The notes: generated from the letters alone by a model not told the origin. 64,000 nt of DNA from Spirochaetales bacterium (GCA_024233935.1 JACKOY010000001.1:372001-436000); one strand, 5' to 3'; counted from the first letter of the stretch, positions 54,576-63,841 are shown. A program made the numbers and translations.

Positions 54576-55493
54576 TCAGCGGGCGTCTTCAATGCGGTCA
54601 ATGCGCACGCCATCGGTCACGGTGTCGGCCGGGTACAGTACGACCTCATCGCCGGGTTCTACGCCCGCGCCCACCATTGACTCAACCGGGCCGCGCCGAA
54701 TCAGTTCCACTTCTGTTTCGACCGCGCGTCCGTCGCGAACAGCAAACAGCGCCCAGCCTTCGCCCCGCCGGAACAGTGCGCCAGTTGGAACCGTAATCGC
54801 ATCGTCGGTTGCAAAAACGACAATCCGACACTCGACGCGGAAGTTGTCGCCCAGGGTGGACCACTCTTCGTGCGGTGAGAGGATATCGACGATCACGCGC
54901 ACCCGTTGCTCCTCCACGCCGAGGGCGCTCAGGGTTGTCGCGGCGGCCGGTTCCACGCTACGCACCCGGGCTTCGAGCGGGCGTGGTCCGCCCCAGCGTT
55001 CCACCGTGACCGGAGCTCCCGCTCTTATATTTACCGCATCGGTCGAGAGCACGTCCACGTGGATTTCAAGCGACGCGGTATTGCCCACGTCCATGATCGG
55101 CTGGCCCATTTCAATCGGCCCGGCGTCTTCCCGATGCACGCGCAAAACCTGCCCTGCTGCCGGCGCGCGGATGGGCCGCAGAGTATCCCAGCGGACGCGC
55201 GCCAGCACCGCGCCGGTCCCGACCGAGTCGCCGGCGTGCAATTGAACGCGCTCCAGAACTCCGCTGACCGGAGAAAGAACAGTGTAGCGTTCGCGAATGC
55301 TTGTGACCCCATCCTCCTGGACGACCTGTTCAAACCGGCCTCGTTCGACCAGAGCGGTTTCGGCCGGCGCGGCCTCCGGTAGCAGGGCCATGACGACAAT
55401 CCAGCCTGCTGCAAGCACACCCAGGGCGAAGAGAATATTGCGGCGTGTTGCCAGCGCTCGCCACTCTGCCAGATTTCCAGGAATCGATATCAT
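54576..55493 (-). CDS. HlyD-type periplasmic adaptor of an ABC exporter
   Basis: A 305-residue membrane-fusion protein with one N-terminal TM (ILFALGVLAAGWIVVMALL). VVQEDGVTSIRERYTVLSPVSGVLERVQLHAGDSVGTGAVLARV is the lipoyl/barrel entry, and ITVPTGALFRRGEGWALFAV the beta-barrel/MP region. No long coiled-coil hairpin, so it is a short adaptor. ATG at 55493 follows GGGAG. Last gene of a three-gene MacB/DevBCA-type operon; no TolC is in the window. Confidence 0.88.
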   Translation of the reverse strand: MISIPGNLAEWRALATRRNILFALGVLAAGWIVVMALLPEAAPAETALVERGRFEQVVQEDGVTSIRERYTVLSPVSGVLERVQLHAGDSVGTGAVLARVRWDTLRPIRAPAAGQVLRVHREDAGPIEMGQPIMDVGNTASLEIHVDVLSTDAVNIRAGAPVTVERWGGPRPLEARVRSVEPAAATTLSALGVEEQRVRVIVDILSPHEEWSTLGDNFRVECRIVVFATDDAITVPTGALFRRGEGWALFAVRDGRAVETEVELIRRGPVESMVGAGVEPGDEVVLYPADTVTDGVRIDRIEDAR

Positions 55494-55495
55494 GT

Positions 55496-57853
55496 TTACT
55501 CCCGTACCTTGAGCGTGGACAACATGTCCAGGCGGTTGATCTTTCTTCGAATTGCGAACGCGCTGAAGATGCCGGCCACAACCACAATCAGCATGGCGTA
55601 CATGAACGAAGCGGGTTCGATGATCAAGGGGATGTCGAATCCTTCCACCTCGATCGATTGCAGCGAGAGGTACGCCAGTCCGTAACCAAACAGGCAACCC
55701 AGGGGCAGTCCGGGGATCATCTGCAGTATCAACTCACCGGTGAGCATCCAGAACACTTCCTGCCTCGTAAAGCCCAGCACACGCAGACTGCCCAGTTCCC
55801 AGGCTCGTTCAGAAAGGGAAACCATTGCGGTATTGTAGATGACTCCGAAGGCGATTACACCGGCAAAGCCAACGAGTATGGCGGCGTAAATCGTGATCAA
55901 CTCCGAGCTGGTTTGCTCGAACGTGGAGATGGCCCGATCGCGGGGCGTGACACTGGCCACCCGGGGCCTCTGGATCAGTTCGCGCTCAATGCGATCCATC
56001 TGGTTTGCTTCGGCGCTGAGAGCAACGGAAGTAAAGGCTGTTTGCTCGCCCAACACCTGCATGAGGTCGCCCAGATCCATGTACGCTCCGGAACCCAGGA
56101 GTTCTTGAACGGTGCCGGTCAGGGCGATGACGAAACGGCGGCGATCCGCCTCAAGGAGTTCGACCTCCAGTTCCTGGCCCGGCCGAATTCCCAGCTGCTC
56201 TGCCAGCCGGCGTCCCAAAAGCAGGCCCGCCGGCGGTAGTTGAACGCGCCGTCCCTGGTCGTCGATGATACGCCGCAGCCGGGCGTCGAAAGGAAAAGCC
56301 TGAATGACCGCGTCTTTGTGACGATGAGCAAAGCGCAGCCGTACCGGAACCGTGCGATAGCCCTCGGCATAGATTACACCCTGTTCGGCCTGGATTTCGG
56401 AAAGAGCCCGTCGCGGGACCGGATTTTCGAAGTTCACAATCAAATCTTCGCGCTGTACGTAGCGAAACTGCATCTGCATCATGTAATCCATCGCGTCGTC
56501 CCAGAAAAAACCAATCACGAGAATTTGCACCGAAAACGCGATGCCGATCACTCCCAGAGCCGCGCTGATGGGCTTTCGGGTCAAATTGCGAATCATCATG
56601 CGTGTTACGAGGGGCAGGCGTTCCAGAAGCACCTCAAGCAATCCGCGACGAAAAACCGGCGGGCTGGGCGGTCGCATCGCTTCGGCCGGGGCCAGTGTGA
56701 CGGCCCGCCGGACCGCAAGCAGGGCGCCGCCGGTGGCAGCTGCGACTGCACTTAAGAGTCCCCCGATCACCAGAGGCAGGGTGGTTTCATATTCCAGAAC
56801 CGGGAAACGATAGTAAATGCGATAGAGCCCGGTCATCGCTCCGCCCATCCAGATACCGGTGGCAATGGCCGGTAGCGCCCCGGCCAGGGCGATGACGTTC
56901 ACAAGTACCAGATAGTGCACGGCTATGCTGCCGTTGCGATAACCCAGGGCCTTAAGCGTCGCCACCTGACCGCGCTGCCGGGCTACCAGGCGATTGATGA
57001 CCACGTGGAGAAGAAAGGCCGCCACACCCAAAAAGATGCCCGGAATCATAATCGCCAGCGCGCGCATCTGGTTGATGTCGTCGCGCAGGAACATGTTGGA
57101 TGTCTGGCGGTCGCGGCCAAAGCTATCGAGTCCGCCGTAGGCTTCCGTCGTTTCGTCGATTCGGCGCAACACCGTGCGTTCGGACCCGCCATGGCTCAAC
57201 GTGAACACGGCGCTGTTGATCGCCCCTTCCATGTCCACCGCCGCCGCAAGCACGGACTCCGGAATCCAGCAGATGGCGTTGTGTTTGAAATCGGGAAGGG
57301 GGCTCTGGGCGCCAAAGGCATAAACGAACTCGGGCGAAAGGCCGGTACCGACGATGCGAAACTCGCGGCGCCTTCCGTTGAGTATTGCGGTCACACTATC
57401 GCCCGGGTTCAGGGCGTTCGCTTCCGCAAAGGTTTCGTTTACGAAGACCTCGTCGGCGCGGTACGATTCGGGCAAACGACCGCGGCGCACATACACGCGG
57501 TTCAAAACCAGACTCCCCTGGTCGGGCAAGGATACAAAGCGCCCCATGGCGGGTTCGCCGCCCGCCAGTTCAAGCGGCGCCTCGTAAACGATTCGCCCTT
57601 CCGAAAACGTCACGCCATCGATTGTGTTCAGTTCGTCGAGCAGCGTGCGGGGCGCGCGTTTGAAAAATGTAAAGGCGTCGGCAAAGCGAGACTCCCGGTA
57701 GAAACGATCACGTGCGTCACGAAGCGATCTGTAGGCCCCGAGAGAGGCAATCAACACGGACACTCCGGCCGCAACCACCAGCGCCATCGTAAGGACCTGG
57801 GCCCACATCTGGCCGAGGTCGCGCAGAGTCTTTCGGGCCAGGGGACTTACCAC
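55496..57853 (-). CDS. ABC transporter permease with two FtsX domains
   Basis: A 785-residue permease. TM1 lies at ~16-38, then a periplasmic domain to ~270, FtsX domain 1 (FLGVAAFLLHVVINRLVARQRGQVATLKALGY, ~275-395), a fifth TM at ~430-450, a second periplasmic domain and FtsX domain 2 (~655-780, with ERAWELGSLRVLGFTRQEVF). Such two-FtsX permeases export lipids, peptides or drugs without direct transport by the permease. It overlaps the ATPase gene by 7 bases and leads into the adaptor gene. Confidence 0.9.
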   Translation of the reverse strand: MVSPLARKTLRDLGQMWAQVLTMALVVAAGVSVLIASLGAYRSLRDARDRFYRESRFADAFTFFKRAPRTLLDELNTIDGVTFSEGRIVYEAPLELAGGEPAMGRFVSLPDQGSLVLNRVYVRRGRLPESYRADEVFVNETFAEANALNPGDSVTAILNGRRREFRIVGTGLSPEFVYAFGAQSPLPDFKHNAICWIPESVLAAAVDMEGAINSAVFTLSHGGSERTVLRRIDETTEAYGGLDSFGRDRQTSNMFLRDDINQMRALAIMIPGIFLGVAAFLLHVVINRLVARQRGQVATLKALGYRNGSIAVHYLVLVNVIALAGALPAIATGIWMGGAMTGLYRIYYRFPVLEYETTLPLVIGGLLSAVAAATGGALLAVRRAVTLAPAEAMRPPSPPVFRRGLLEVLLERLPLVTRMMIRNLTRKPISAALGVIGIAFSVQILVIGFFWDDAMDYMMQMQFRYVQREDLIVNFENPVPRRALSEIQAEQGVIYAEGYRTVPVRLRFAHRHKDAVIQAFPFDARLRRIIDDQGRRVQLPPAGLLLGRRLAEQLGIRPGQELEVELLEADRRRFVIALTGTVQELLGSGAYMDLGDLMQVLGEQTAFTSVALSAEANQMDRIERELIQRPRVASVTPRDRAISTFEQTSSELITIYAAILVGFAGVIAFGVIYNTAMVSLSERAWELGSLRVLGFTRQEVFWMLTGELILQMIPGLPLGCLFGYGLAYLSLQSIEVEGFDIPLIIEPASFMYAMLIVVVAGIFSAFAIRRKINRLDMLSTLKVRE

Positions 57854-58572
57854 GTAATCTCCGCCGGCGCCTTTTTGTGCCGGTTGCGCTCTTCGCGTGC
57901 AATGCGCCCATCACTCAGGCCCAGTACGCGGTCCGCCATCAGCGCTATCGAAGCGTTGTGGGTGATCACAACGGTTGTGGTGCTTAATTCGCGATTTGCG
58001 CGATCGATGGCTTCCAGCACCAGTTTACCGGTCTGATAGTCGAGGGCGCCGGTCGGCTCATCGCAGAACAGAACCGCCGGGCGACGGGCAATGCCGCGAG
58101 CGATGGCCACACGTTGCTGTTCCCCGCCGGACATCTGAGAAGGAAAATGATCGGCCCGATCCTCAAGGTCGACCAGGGCCAGGGCTTCCAGCGGGGTCAT
58201 GGGGTCTTTGCTGATTTCGGTTACCAGCGCTACGTTTTCGCGGGCGGTCAGGCTCGGGATCAAATTATAAAACTGAAACACGAAACCCACGTGCTCGCGC
58301 CGAAACATGGTTAGATCCAGCTCGGAGAGGCCGGCCAGATTGCGCCCCCGGTACGTGACGCTCCCGCTGGTGGGAGTATCCAGCCCACCCAGAATGTTCA
58401 GCAATGTGGATTTTCCGCTTCCGGACGGTCCCAAAAGCACAACGAACTCGCCTGCAAAGAGCTCCAGGTTCACGCCCCGCAGTGCGTGTACCTCCACTTC
58501 TCCCAGGTGGTACACGCGGGTCAGGTCGCGAGCCTCAAACAGGGGGGCCGCTGCAGGTTTCTTTTTCGTCAC
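57847..58572 (-). CDS. ABC transporter ATPase (LolD/MacB type)
   Basis: A 241-residue ATP-binding subunit. Walker A is GPSGSGKST, the signature SGGEQQRVAIARG, Walker B VLFCDEPTGALD, and the switch His is in VVITHNASIA. YHLGEVEVHALRGVNLEL and EFVVLLGPSG match the MacB/LolD subgroup. It is the first gene of the ATPase-permease-adaptor operon and would power extrusion of its substrate. Confidence 0.95.
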   Translation of the reverse strand: MTKKKPAAAPLFEARDLTRVYHLGEVEVHALRGVNLELFAGEFVVLLGPSGSGKSTLLNILGGLDTPTSGSVTYRGRNLAGLSELDLTMFRREHVGFVFQFYNLIPSLTARENVALVTEISKDPMTPLEALALVDLEDRADHFPSQMSGGEQQRVAIARGIARRPAVLFCDEPTGALDYQTGKLVLEAIDRANRELSTTTVVITHNASIALMADRVLGLSDGRIAREERNRHKKAPAEITW

Positions 58573-58934
58573 GCACTACGGAATTCGCACGGCTCCGTGA
58601 CCGACAAGAGCGAATTTCCCGATGTGTCCCGCGCCGGATCCGATCCGGGGCCGACTCTTCGATGGTCAAGTGGCTGATTATCCAGCCTAAATGCCTAAGA
58701 AATATACACCCTGGACGGCGGAGGAAGCGGCTGCGCTCGCCCTCAGGAGTCAGCCTGCCCGAAAAACGGGCAATCACACCCTGGTACAGCTCTTGCAATG
58801 CTTCCCTGTCATCCCCGGCCCTCGCCGGGCGTTAAAGCGCAACCAATCAGGGCGCGCTGAACCGGAGCCTGTCCGGGCCGCCGCAGGGATGAATGACAGG
58901 CAGCAGTTAAAGAAACGACGTGAAGGAGTATTGT
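58573..58934. other. divergent regulatory region upstream of the amt operon
   Basis: About 360 bases with no convincing gene. It holds a sigma-54 promoter (58782-58797), a perfect 6-bp hairpin TGCCCG-AAAAA-CGGGCA (58756-58772) just upstream of it, and a ribosome-binding site AAGGAG (58923-58928). The hairpin could be a terminator or an activator-binding dyad. Confidence 0.7.
58782..58797 (+). promoter_or_regulatory. sigma-54 (RpoN) promoter of the amt-PII operon
   Basis: TGGTAC (58782-58787), five bases, then TTGCA (58793-58797). This matches the TGGCAC-N5-TTGCA consensus with a single T for C, and the invariant GG (58783-58784) and GC (58795-58796) are ten bases apart, as required. Transcription would start near 58809, about 125 bases before the Amt start codon. 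Confidence 0.88.
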
Positions 58935-60323
58935 ATGACGCGCAGAAACAAGTGGCTGTCGTTGCCGATGGCCGTCTGTCTCCTCACTCCCGTCATCTTC
59001 GCAACGCTGTCACTGATCGACTCGCCGCTCCACGCCCAGGAGGCGGAAATGGCAGTGGAAACAGTGACGCAAACCCCTGCGGAGGCGACCGGAGTGTCGG
59101 ACGAGATGTTCACTGTGAACAATGTCTGGATGATGGTGTCGACCTTTCTGGTCTTCATCATGCACCTTGGCTTCGCGATGATCGAAAGCGGGCTGACCCA
59201 GGCAAAGAACACGGTCAACATTCTGTTTAAGAATACCATGATTGTCGCTATCGGTCTTTTGACCTACGCGCTTATGGGATTCAACCTCATGTATCCGGGC
59301 GATTTTAACGGATACCTGGGTTTCGCAGGTTTTGGTCTCTCGACTGACGCAGCGGGGCTGACTCAAAACTACAACACCGGCTACACGTACTGGACCGACT
59401 TCTTGTTCCAGGGCATGTTTGCAGCTACGGCTGCAACAATCGTCTCGGGCGCCGTGGCGGAACGGGTGAAACTGCACTCGTTTCTGATTTTTACGGTGAT
59501 CTATGTTTCGATTGCCTACCCGATTATTGGCAGCTGGCAGTGGGGCGGCGGATTCCTGAGTGAGCTCGGATTTTCCGACTTCGCCGGTTCCACCCTCGTG
59601 CACTCGGTTGGTGGTTGGGGCGCCCTGGCGGGCATCTTGATGCTCGGACCGCGTATCGGCAAATATACGCCGACCGGAACCAAACCCATTCTGGGACACA
59701 GCATGCCGCTCGCGACGATCGGTATGTTCTTGCTCTGGCTGGGTTGGTTCGGGTTTAACGGTGGTTCGGTGCTCAGCGCCGATGCGGGCGGAGTTTCCTA
59801 TGTGCTCGTGACGACCTCACTTGCCGCTGCGGCGGGAATCGTGAGCGCCGTGATCGTTTCGACGATTATCACCAAGAATCCCGACCTCTCGATGGCTCTG
59901 AACGGATCGCTTGCCGGTCTGGTTGGAATTACGGCTGGCGCGGATGCTGTGACCATCACCGGTGCCATCCTGATCGGAACTATTGCCGGCGCTGTGGTCG
60001 TGCTTTCAGTAATCCTGCTGGATAAACTGAAACTGGACGACCCGGTGGGTGCGGTTTCCGTTCACCTTACGTGCGGTATCTGGGGCACGCTTGCCACCGG
60101 ACTCTCATTCTTCCGTATAGATGAGACCGGCCAGGTGGGCGCTCAGCTGGCGGGAATCGCCGCAGCGGGCGCGCTTGCGTTCCCGTTCGCACTGTTGCTC
60201 TTCACAATTTTGAAATTCACTCTGGGCATTCGTGTGCCGCGTGAAGAAGAGCTTAAGGGTCTGGATATCGGTGAACATGGCCAGGAGGCCTATGCCGGAT
60301 TCCAGGTATTTGATGTGACCTGA
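58935..60323 (+). CDS. amt: ammonium transporter Amt
   Basis: Trimeric ammonium channel, 462 residues with a cleaved signal-like start (ICLLTPVIFATL, AHAQ-type cleavage PLHAQEAE) and 11 TM helices. Present are VFIMHLGFAMIESGLTQAKN, the conserved twin histidines in STLVHSVGGWGAL and AVSVHLTCGIWGT, and the cytoplasmic C-tail REEELKGLDIGEHGQEAY that binds PII. ATG at 58935 follows AAGGAG. The PII gene follows after 25 bases, the classical arrangement for nitrogen control. Confidence 0.96.
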   Translation: MTRRNKWLSLPMAVCLLTPVIFATLSLIDSPLHAQEAEMAVETVTQTPAEATGVSDEMFTVNNVWMMVSTFLVFIMHLGFAMIESGLTQAKNTVNILFKNTMIVAIGLLTYALMGFNLMYPGDFNGYLGFAGFGLSTDAAGLTQNYNTGYTYWTDFLFQGMFAATAATIVSGAVAERVKLHSFLIFTVIYVSIAYPIIGSWQWGGGFLSELGFSDFAGSTLVHSVGGWGALAGILMLGPRIGKYTPTGTKPILGHSMPLATIGMFLLWLGWFGFNGGSVLSADAGGVSYVLVTTSLAAAAGIVSAVIVSTIITKNPDLSMALNGSLAGLVGITAGADAVTITGAILIGTIAGAVVVLSVILLDKLKLDDPVGAVSVHLTCGIWGTLATGLSFFRIDETGQVGAQLAGIAAAGALAFPFALLLFTILKFTLGIRVPREEELKGLDIGEHGQEAYAGFQVFDVT

Positions 60324-60348
60324 GTCACGGTTGATAAGGAGCAAAACA

Positions 60349-60690
60349 ATGAAATTGATCCATGCTGTAATTCAACCGCACAAGCTCACGGACGTAAAGC
60401 AGTCCCTGGCAAAAGCGGGTGTCACCAAGATGACCGTGACCAGCGCGCTGGGATGCGGTCAACAGAAGGGATTTTCAGAAGGCTATCGTGGTGTAATCCA
60501 CGAAGTGAATCTTCTGAAAAAGACAGTCATCGAGATCGGTGTGAACGAAGATTTCGTCGAACCGACGGTCAAAGCGATCGTCGACGGCGCAAGAACCGGA
60601 AACATCGGCGATGGCAAGATTTTCATTTTGGACTTAAAGGATGCGATTCGCATCCGAACCGGAGAACGGGGCAACGAAGCAATCGGCTAG
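60349..60690 (+). CDS. PII nitrogen-regulatory protein (GlnB/GlnK-like)
   Basis: A 113-residue PII protein that reports ATP, ADP, 2-oxoglutarate and glutamine and gates Amt. Landmarks: MKLIHAVIQPHKL, VTKMTVTSALGCGQQKG, T-loop residues 41-52, ARTGNIGDGKIFIL (B-loop) and IRIRTGERG (C-loop). Tyr46 and Arg47 are kept, but residue 51, the uridylylated Tyr in enterobacterial PII, is His. ATG 60349 follows AAGGAG. Co-transcribed with amt. Confidence 0.95.
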   Translation: MKLIHAVIQPHKLTDVKQSLAKAGVTKMTVTSALGCGQQKGFSEGYRGVIHEVNLLKKTVIEIGVNEDFVEPTVKAIVDGARTGNIGDGKIFILDLKDAIRIRTGERGNEAIG

Positions 60691-60742
60691 ATGTCTTCCT
60701 CCACGCGGCCGCTTCGTGATGGCCGCTAAATTGATTCAGGCC

Positions 60743-60772
60743 GGGCCTCGCGTAAGCGGGGCCCTTTTTTTT
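60743..60772 (+). terminator. rho-independent terminator of the amt-PII operon
   Basis: Stem GGGCCTCGC (60743-60751) with GCGGGGCCC (60756-60764), nine pairs with one G-U, four-base loop GTAA, then eight consecutive T's (60765-60772). Lies 53 bases after the PII stop. Confidence 0.95.
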
Positions 60773-60887
60773 GTTCCTGGCCTGGATCAAGTACCGACGT
60801 CATGTTTCGGTTGCAAACACGGGATCGAAGTACCCACCAATCGAATGCATTGTATGGCGCCGCCCGGGCAGGCACTTGATGTGAGAG

Positions 60888-61997
60888 TCAGGCCGAATGC
60901 GGGGCGTTCAGCGACGGAGCCACGCCGATCCTCGAAAGCGCGTCTTCAAAGGCCATCAGCGTGCGTTCGGGAGCGAAGAACGCGCGTCGACGGCGCTGGG
61001 CTTCCAGTACGCGCTGCCGGACATTGCCATCGTGAACAATGAGGCTCATGAGTTCTGCGACCCGCGAATAGTCCTTCTGGAAAAAGATCACGCCACTGTC
61101 GCCGAGGGTTTCCGGAATGACTGACGAACCGAAAGCGAGCACCGGGACGTCAAGGTGCATGCACTCCACAAGCGGCACAAAGAAACCTTCGTGCTCACTC
61201 ATCGAAAGGAACAGATGGCTTTTTCGATAGAAGGTCATGATCTCTGAGGGCGAAACCATGCCGGTGAATACGACGTGATCTTTCAGATCCAGTTCTCTGG
61301 TCAGGTTGAAGAGTTCAGCGGTGTAGCCGCGTACTCCCGGGTGAAACGAACCAACAATCAGAAGCCTGGAACGGCTGTGGATCTTTCGGAAGAAGTAGAA
61401 GGCCTTCAGGAGGTCTTGATGCCGCTTGTTCGGAAACACCCGACCGACAAACAGGATGTTGATGCAACCGTCGTCGAGATACTCCAGGTGCCGGGGCAGT
61501 AGGTCAACCGGCGCGTGGTCCATTTGAAAGGCCACCGGCATCACGGAAACATCCGCGTAGCCCATCTCCCGCAATTCTGCAGCATTGTAGTCGGAATCCG
61601 CGAGATTCAATTCGAACTCACCGGCCAGTTCACCCAGCAGACGGCCGGTCACGGTCAATTGTTCCGCGATCAAACGGTTATAGGGCGCCACGAAGTCGGG
61701 CGGCGTCATATTGTGAAAGATCAGCGCTTTGCGGGCTTTGAGTCTCGGCAATTGCAGAAGAAATTCGGACCAAAAGGAGTGATGATAGATTAGAATGTTG
61801 TTTTTGTTCTCGCGGTATTCGCGGAAATGTCTTACGCGATCGCTATCGCGCTCGGGGAAGTGTTGCGAATAGATGTTCGATTCAAAGCCGCGTCCCCGCA
61901 GATAGTCCTGGAGGACCATGGCCTCGGCAGAGATCGCATCGCCGCGGGCAAAACCGGCGCAGAACTGATCGATTCTTTTTGCTTTCGGCGTGCCCAC
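60888..61997 (-). CDS. GT4-type glycosyltransferase
   Basis: A 369-residue GT-B fold enzyme. N-domain residues include DQFCAGFARGDAISAEA and LADSDYNAAELREMG; C-domain has NILFVGRVFPNKRHQDLLKAF, LLIVGSFHPGVRGY and the donor-binding SEHEGFFVPLVECMHLDVPVLAF with the E-x7-E. It transfers a sugar, probably to lipopolysaccharide or an exopolysaccharide. Start GTG at 61997 lies 5 bases past the stop of the upstream gene; the ORF up to 62111 overlaps that gene and is unlikely to be used. Confidence 0.9.
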   Translation of the reverse strand: MGTPKAKRIDQFCAGFARGDAISAEAMVLQDYLRGRGFESNIYSQHFPERDSDRVRHFREYRENKNNILIYHHSFWSEFLLQLPRLKARKALIFHNMTPPDFVAPYNRLIAEQLTVTGRLLGELAGEFELNLADSDYNAAELREMGYADVSVMPVAFQMDHAPVDLLPRHLEYLDDGCINILFVGRVFPNKRHQDLLKAFYFFRKIHSRSRLLIVGSFHPGVRGYTAELFNLTRELDLKDHVVFTGMVSPSEIMTFYRKSHLFLSMSEHEGFFVPLVECMHLDVPVLAFGSSVIPETLGDSGVIFFQKDYSRVAELMSLIVHDGNVRQRVLEAQRRRRAFFAPERTLMAFEDALSRIGVAPSLNAPHSA

Positions 61998-62002
61998 CGA
62001 AT

Positions 62003-62434
62003 TCAGGATCCGCCGGCGGGGTTGCCATGCAGGCGCCGGCAGGCCGGATGATCGCGGTAGTTGCCACGCAGGGTTTCGCAGTCGGTGCTTTCGGCGACTA
62101 CGCGGGAACACTCGCCATAGGCTTCGTACAATTCCGGTTCGTAGTCGGCTGCCTGGGCGTCCCGCGGATCGACACTCAGTTCACCAATCAGGTTGTACTG
62201 GTTCTCCACGCAGAGGTCCCGATCCATGCGGCGGGTTACCATATCACGCCGCTCGGGGCTGTTTGAGAGGCGCTCTTCCACATCCGCTTTCATGCAGGCC
62301 AGCACCGCCCGGCAAAAACGATCGGCATCGGCCTGATAGCGCTGCACGATTTCCGGGGGAGGGGCGGCCGGGCGTTTGCACGTCCAGAAACCGGGAAGCA
62401 GCGCGAGAAAAAAGAGGAGGCGCACCGGATGCAC
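62003..62434 (-). CDS. small Cys-rich lipoprotein
   Basis: A 143-residue lipoprotein with signal ending GFWTC (Cys19). The mature helical domain carries six further cysteines in RFCRAVLACMK, RDLCVE, YGECSR, TDCETL and PACRRL, probably three disulfides. No family is certain. It is upstream of the glycosyltransferase and divergent, with about 100 bases between, from the VKOR-DsbA gene, which could form its disulfides. Confidence 0.75.
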   Translation of the reverse strand: MHPVRLLFFLALLPGFWTCKRPAAPPPEIVQRYQADADRFCRAVLACMKADVEERLSNSPERRDMVTRRMDRDLCVENQYNLIGELSVDPRDAQAADYEPELYEAYGECSRVVAESTDCETLRGNYRDHPACRRLHGNPAGGS

Positions 62435-62538
62435 AGTGGAGGCAGTCTCTACCCGGCGCGGGCGGTGGCAAGTTAATTTGGTTGACTGAGCCAGATTGGA
62501 CGCGCAAGCGACTTAGACTGGCTTTATCCCGGAATCCT

Positions 62539-63840
62539 ATGACCAACTCCAGCATTCGCCGCCCCATTATCTGGTCCGGCCTGATTATCGCGTGTGTGGC
62601 TTTTCTACTCTCGGCCTACCTGGCGTGCAAGCATGCCGGCATCTGTCAGTCTTCGGTTGGCTGCCTGATCGATGGCACCGACGGTTGCGCTGAGCTGGGC
62701 CGTAGCGAGATGTCCCGCTTTCTGGGCATCCCGATCGCCTTCTTCGGCGTGTTCTACTATGCCTTCGTGTTGGCCTGCTTCGCGCGTCTGCTCTTCAAAG
62801 CGCCCCGGGACCAATCCGCCCGCACCGTGACACTTTTGATGACAGCGGTTGTGTTCGGTGTCGTCATCGACGGGTTTCTGGCCTACCGGAACTTCATGGT
62901 CTTGATTGTGCCCTGTCTGCTCTGCTTTTATACTTACGTTTGCCAGGCCCTGATTCTGGTCCTGTCCGGCGCTTTGTTTTCCATCGAAAGCAAAGCAAAC
63001 CGCGAAGTCGGCACGCTGGACACTCTCGGTCGCTCTTTGCTTTCGGCCTGGCCCCAGTACCTGGGCTCGGTTCTCGCAACGCTGGCGGTGATTATCTCGC
63101 TTGTGGCGGCCGCCTCTTCCGCCGGTGGCAACACGGCCGATCGTGGCGTTCCACTGTTGAACCCCGAGCAGGTGCCCGCAGTACTTGCGGACTTCGAACG
63201 TGAGACCAAACCGGTTGGCGTTTCCGAAGCGGGTCTGGATTCGATCGAGGGCTCGCCGGACGGTTACATTGTGATTCATAAGTGGGCTGATTTTCGCTGC
63301 CCGCATTGTTTGCACATGAGCCAGCTTCTTCAGTATGCGCTGCAACGCTGGCCCGGCCGCATTCGGGTTTACTACCGTCACTTCCCGCTGGATGGGAGTT
63401 GCAACCCGGCCATGCGACGCGACCCAACGCGAGAGTGGCCTGGCTATTCCTGCACGGGCGCACGCGCGGCCCTGTGCGCTCCGGCGCAAAATATTTTCCC
63501 GGCCTTGTATCACGCCCTGTTCGATCTTCAGGAGCGTCAGATCATGATTGAGCCGGCGGTCGTGCAATCGATCGTGCAGGAGTTCGGCGGGGATTGGACG
63601 GAAATGCAGCGTTGCATGCAGGATCCGGCGACCGATCAGAAGCTTTTGCGGGATATCAATCAGGCCCTGGCCTTTGAAATCAACTCGACACCAACCGTGA
63701 TTGTAAACGGCCGTATGTTGCCGGCGGGCACGCCATCGACCCGCGCTTTTATCCAGGTTCTGGACGCGCTGGTTATACAAAAAGAAGGCGCGGCTGCGAT
63801 CGAAGACTTTCGACGCCGCCATCCCGACGAGGCGCGCTGA
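62539..63840 (+). CDS. VKOR-DsbA fusion disulfide-bond enzyme
   Basis: A 433-residue fusion generating periplasmic disulfides. The N-terminal ~170 residues are a vitamin K epoxide reductase domain with four to five TM helices, the Cys pair GICQSSVGCLIDGTDGC region, FLGIPIAFFGVFYY and the active-site CLLC in VPCLLCFY. After one linking TM comes a DsbA-like thioredoxin domain with CPHC in ADFRCPHCLHM and the cis-Pro in INSTPTVIV. VKOR recycles the thioredoxin partner by passing electrons to quinone. Start ATG 62539 gives a natural N-terminus; the open frame reaches further up. Confidence 0.94.
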   Translation: MTNSSIRRPIIWSGLIIACVAFLLSAYLACKHAGICQSSVGCLIDGTDGCAELGRSEMSRFLGIPIAFFGVFYYAFVLACFARLLFKAPRDQSARTVTLLMTAVVFGVVIDGFLAYRNFMVLIVPCLLCFYTYVCQALILVLSGALFSIESKANREVGTLDTLGRSLLSAWPQYLGSVLATLAVIISLVAAASSAGGNTADRGVPLLNPEQVPAVLADFERETKPVGVSEAGLDSIEGSPDGYIVIHKWADFRCPHCLHMSQLLQYALQRWPGRIRVYYRHFPLDGSCNPAMRRDPTREWPGYSCTGARAALCAPAQNIFPALYHALFDLQERQIMIEPAVVQSIVQEFGGDWTEMQRCMQDPATDQKLLRDINQALAFEINSTPTVIVNGRMLPAGTPSTRAFIQVLDALVIQKEGAAAIEDFRRRHPDEAR

Positions 63841-63841
63841 G

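Noticed and set aside
58535..58798. 87-residue ORF opposite the sigma-54 promoter
   Set aside because: Arg-rich composition, overlaps the amt regulatory region and resembles no protein family.
60691..60887. Gene after the amt-PII terminator
   Set aside because: Only short unsupported ORFs; the region holds the terminator and spacer before the convergent glycosyltransferase.
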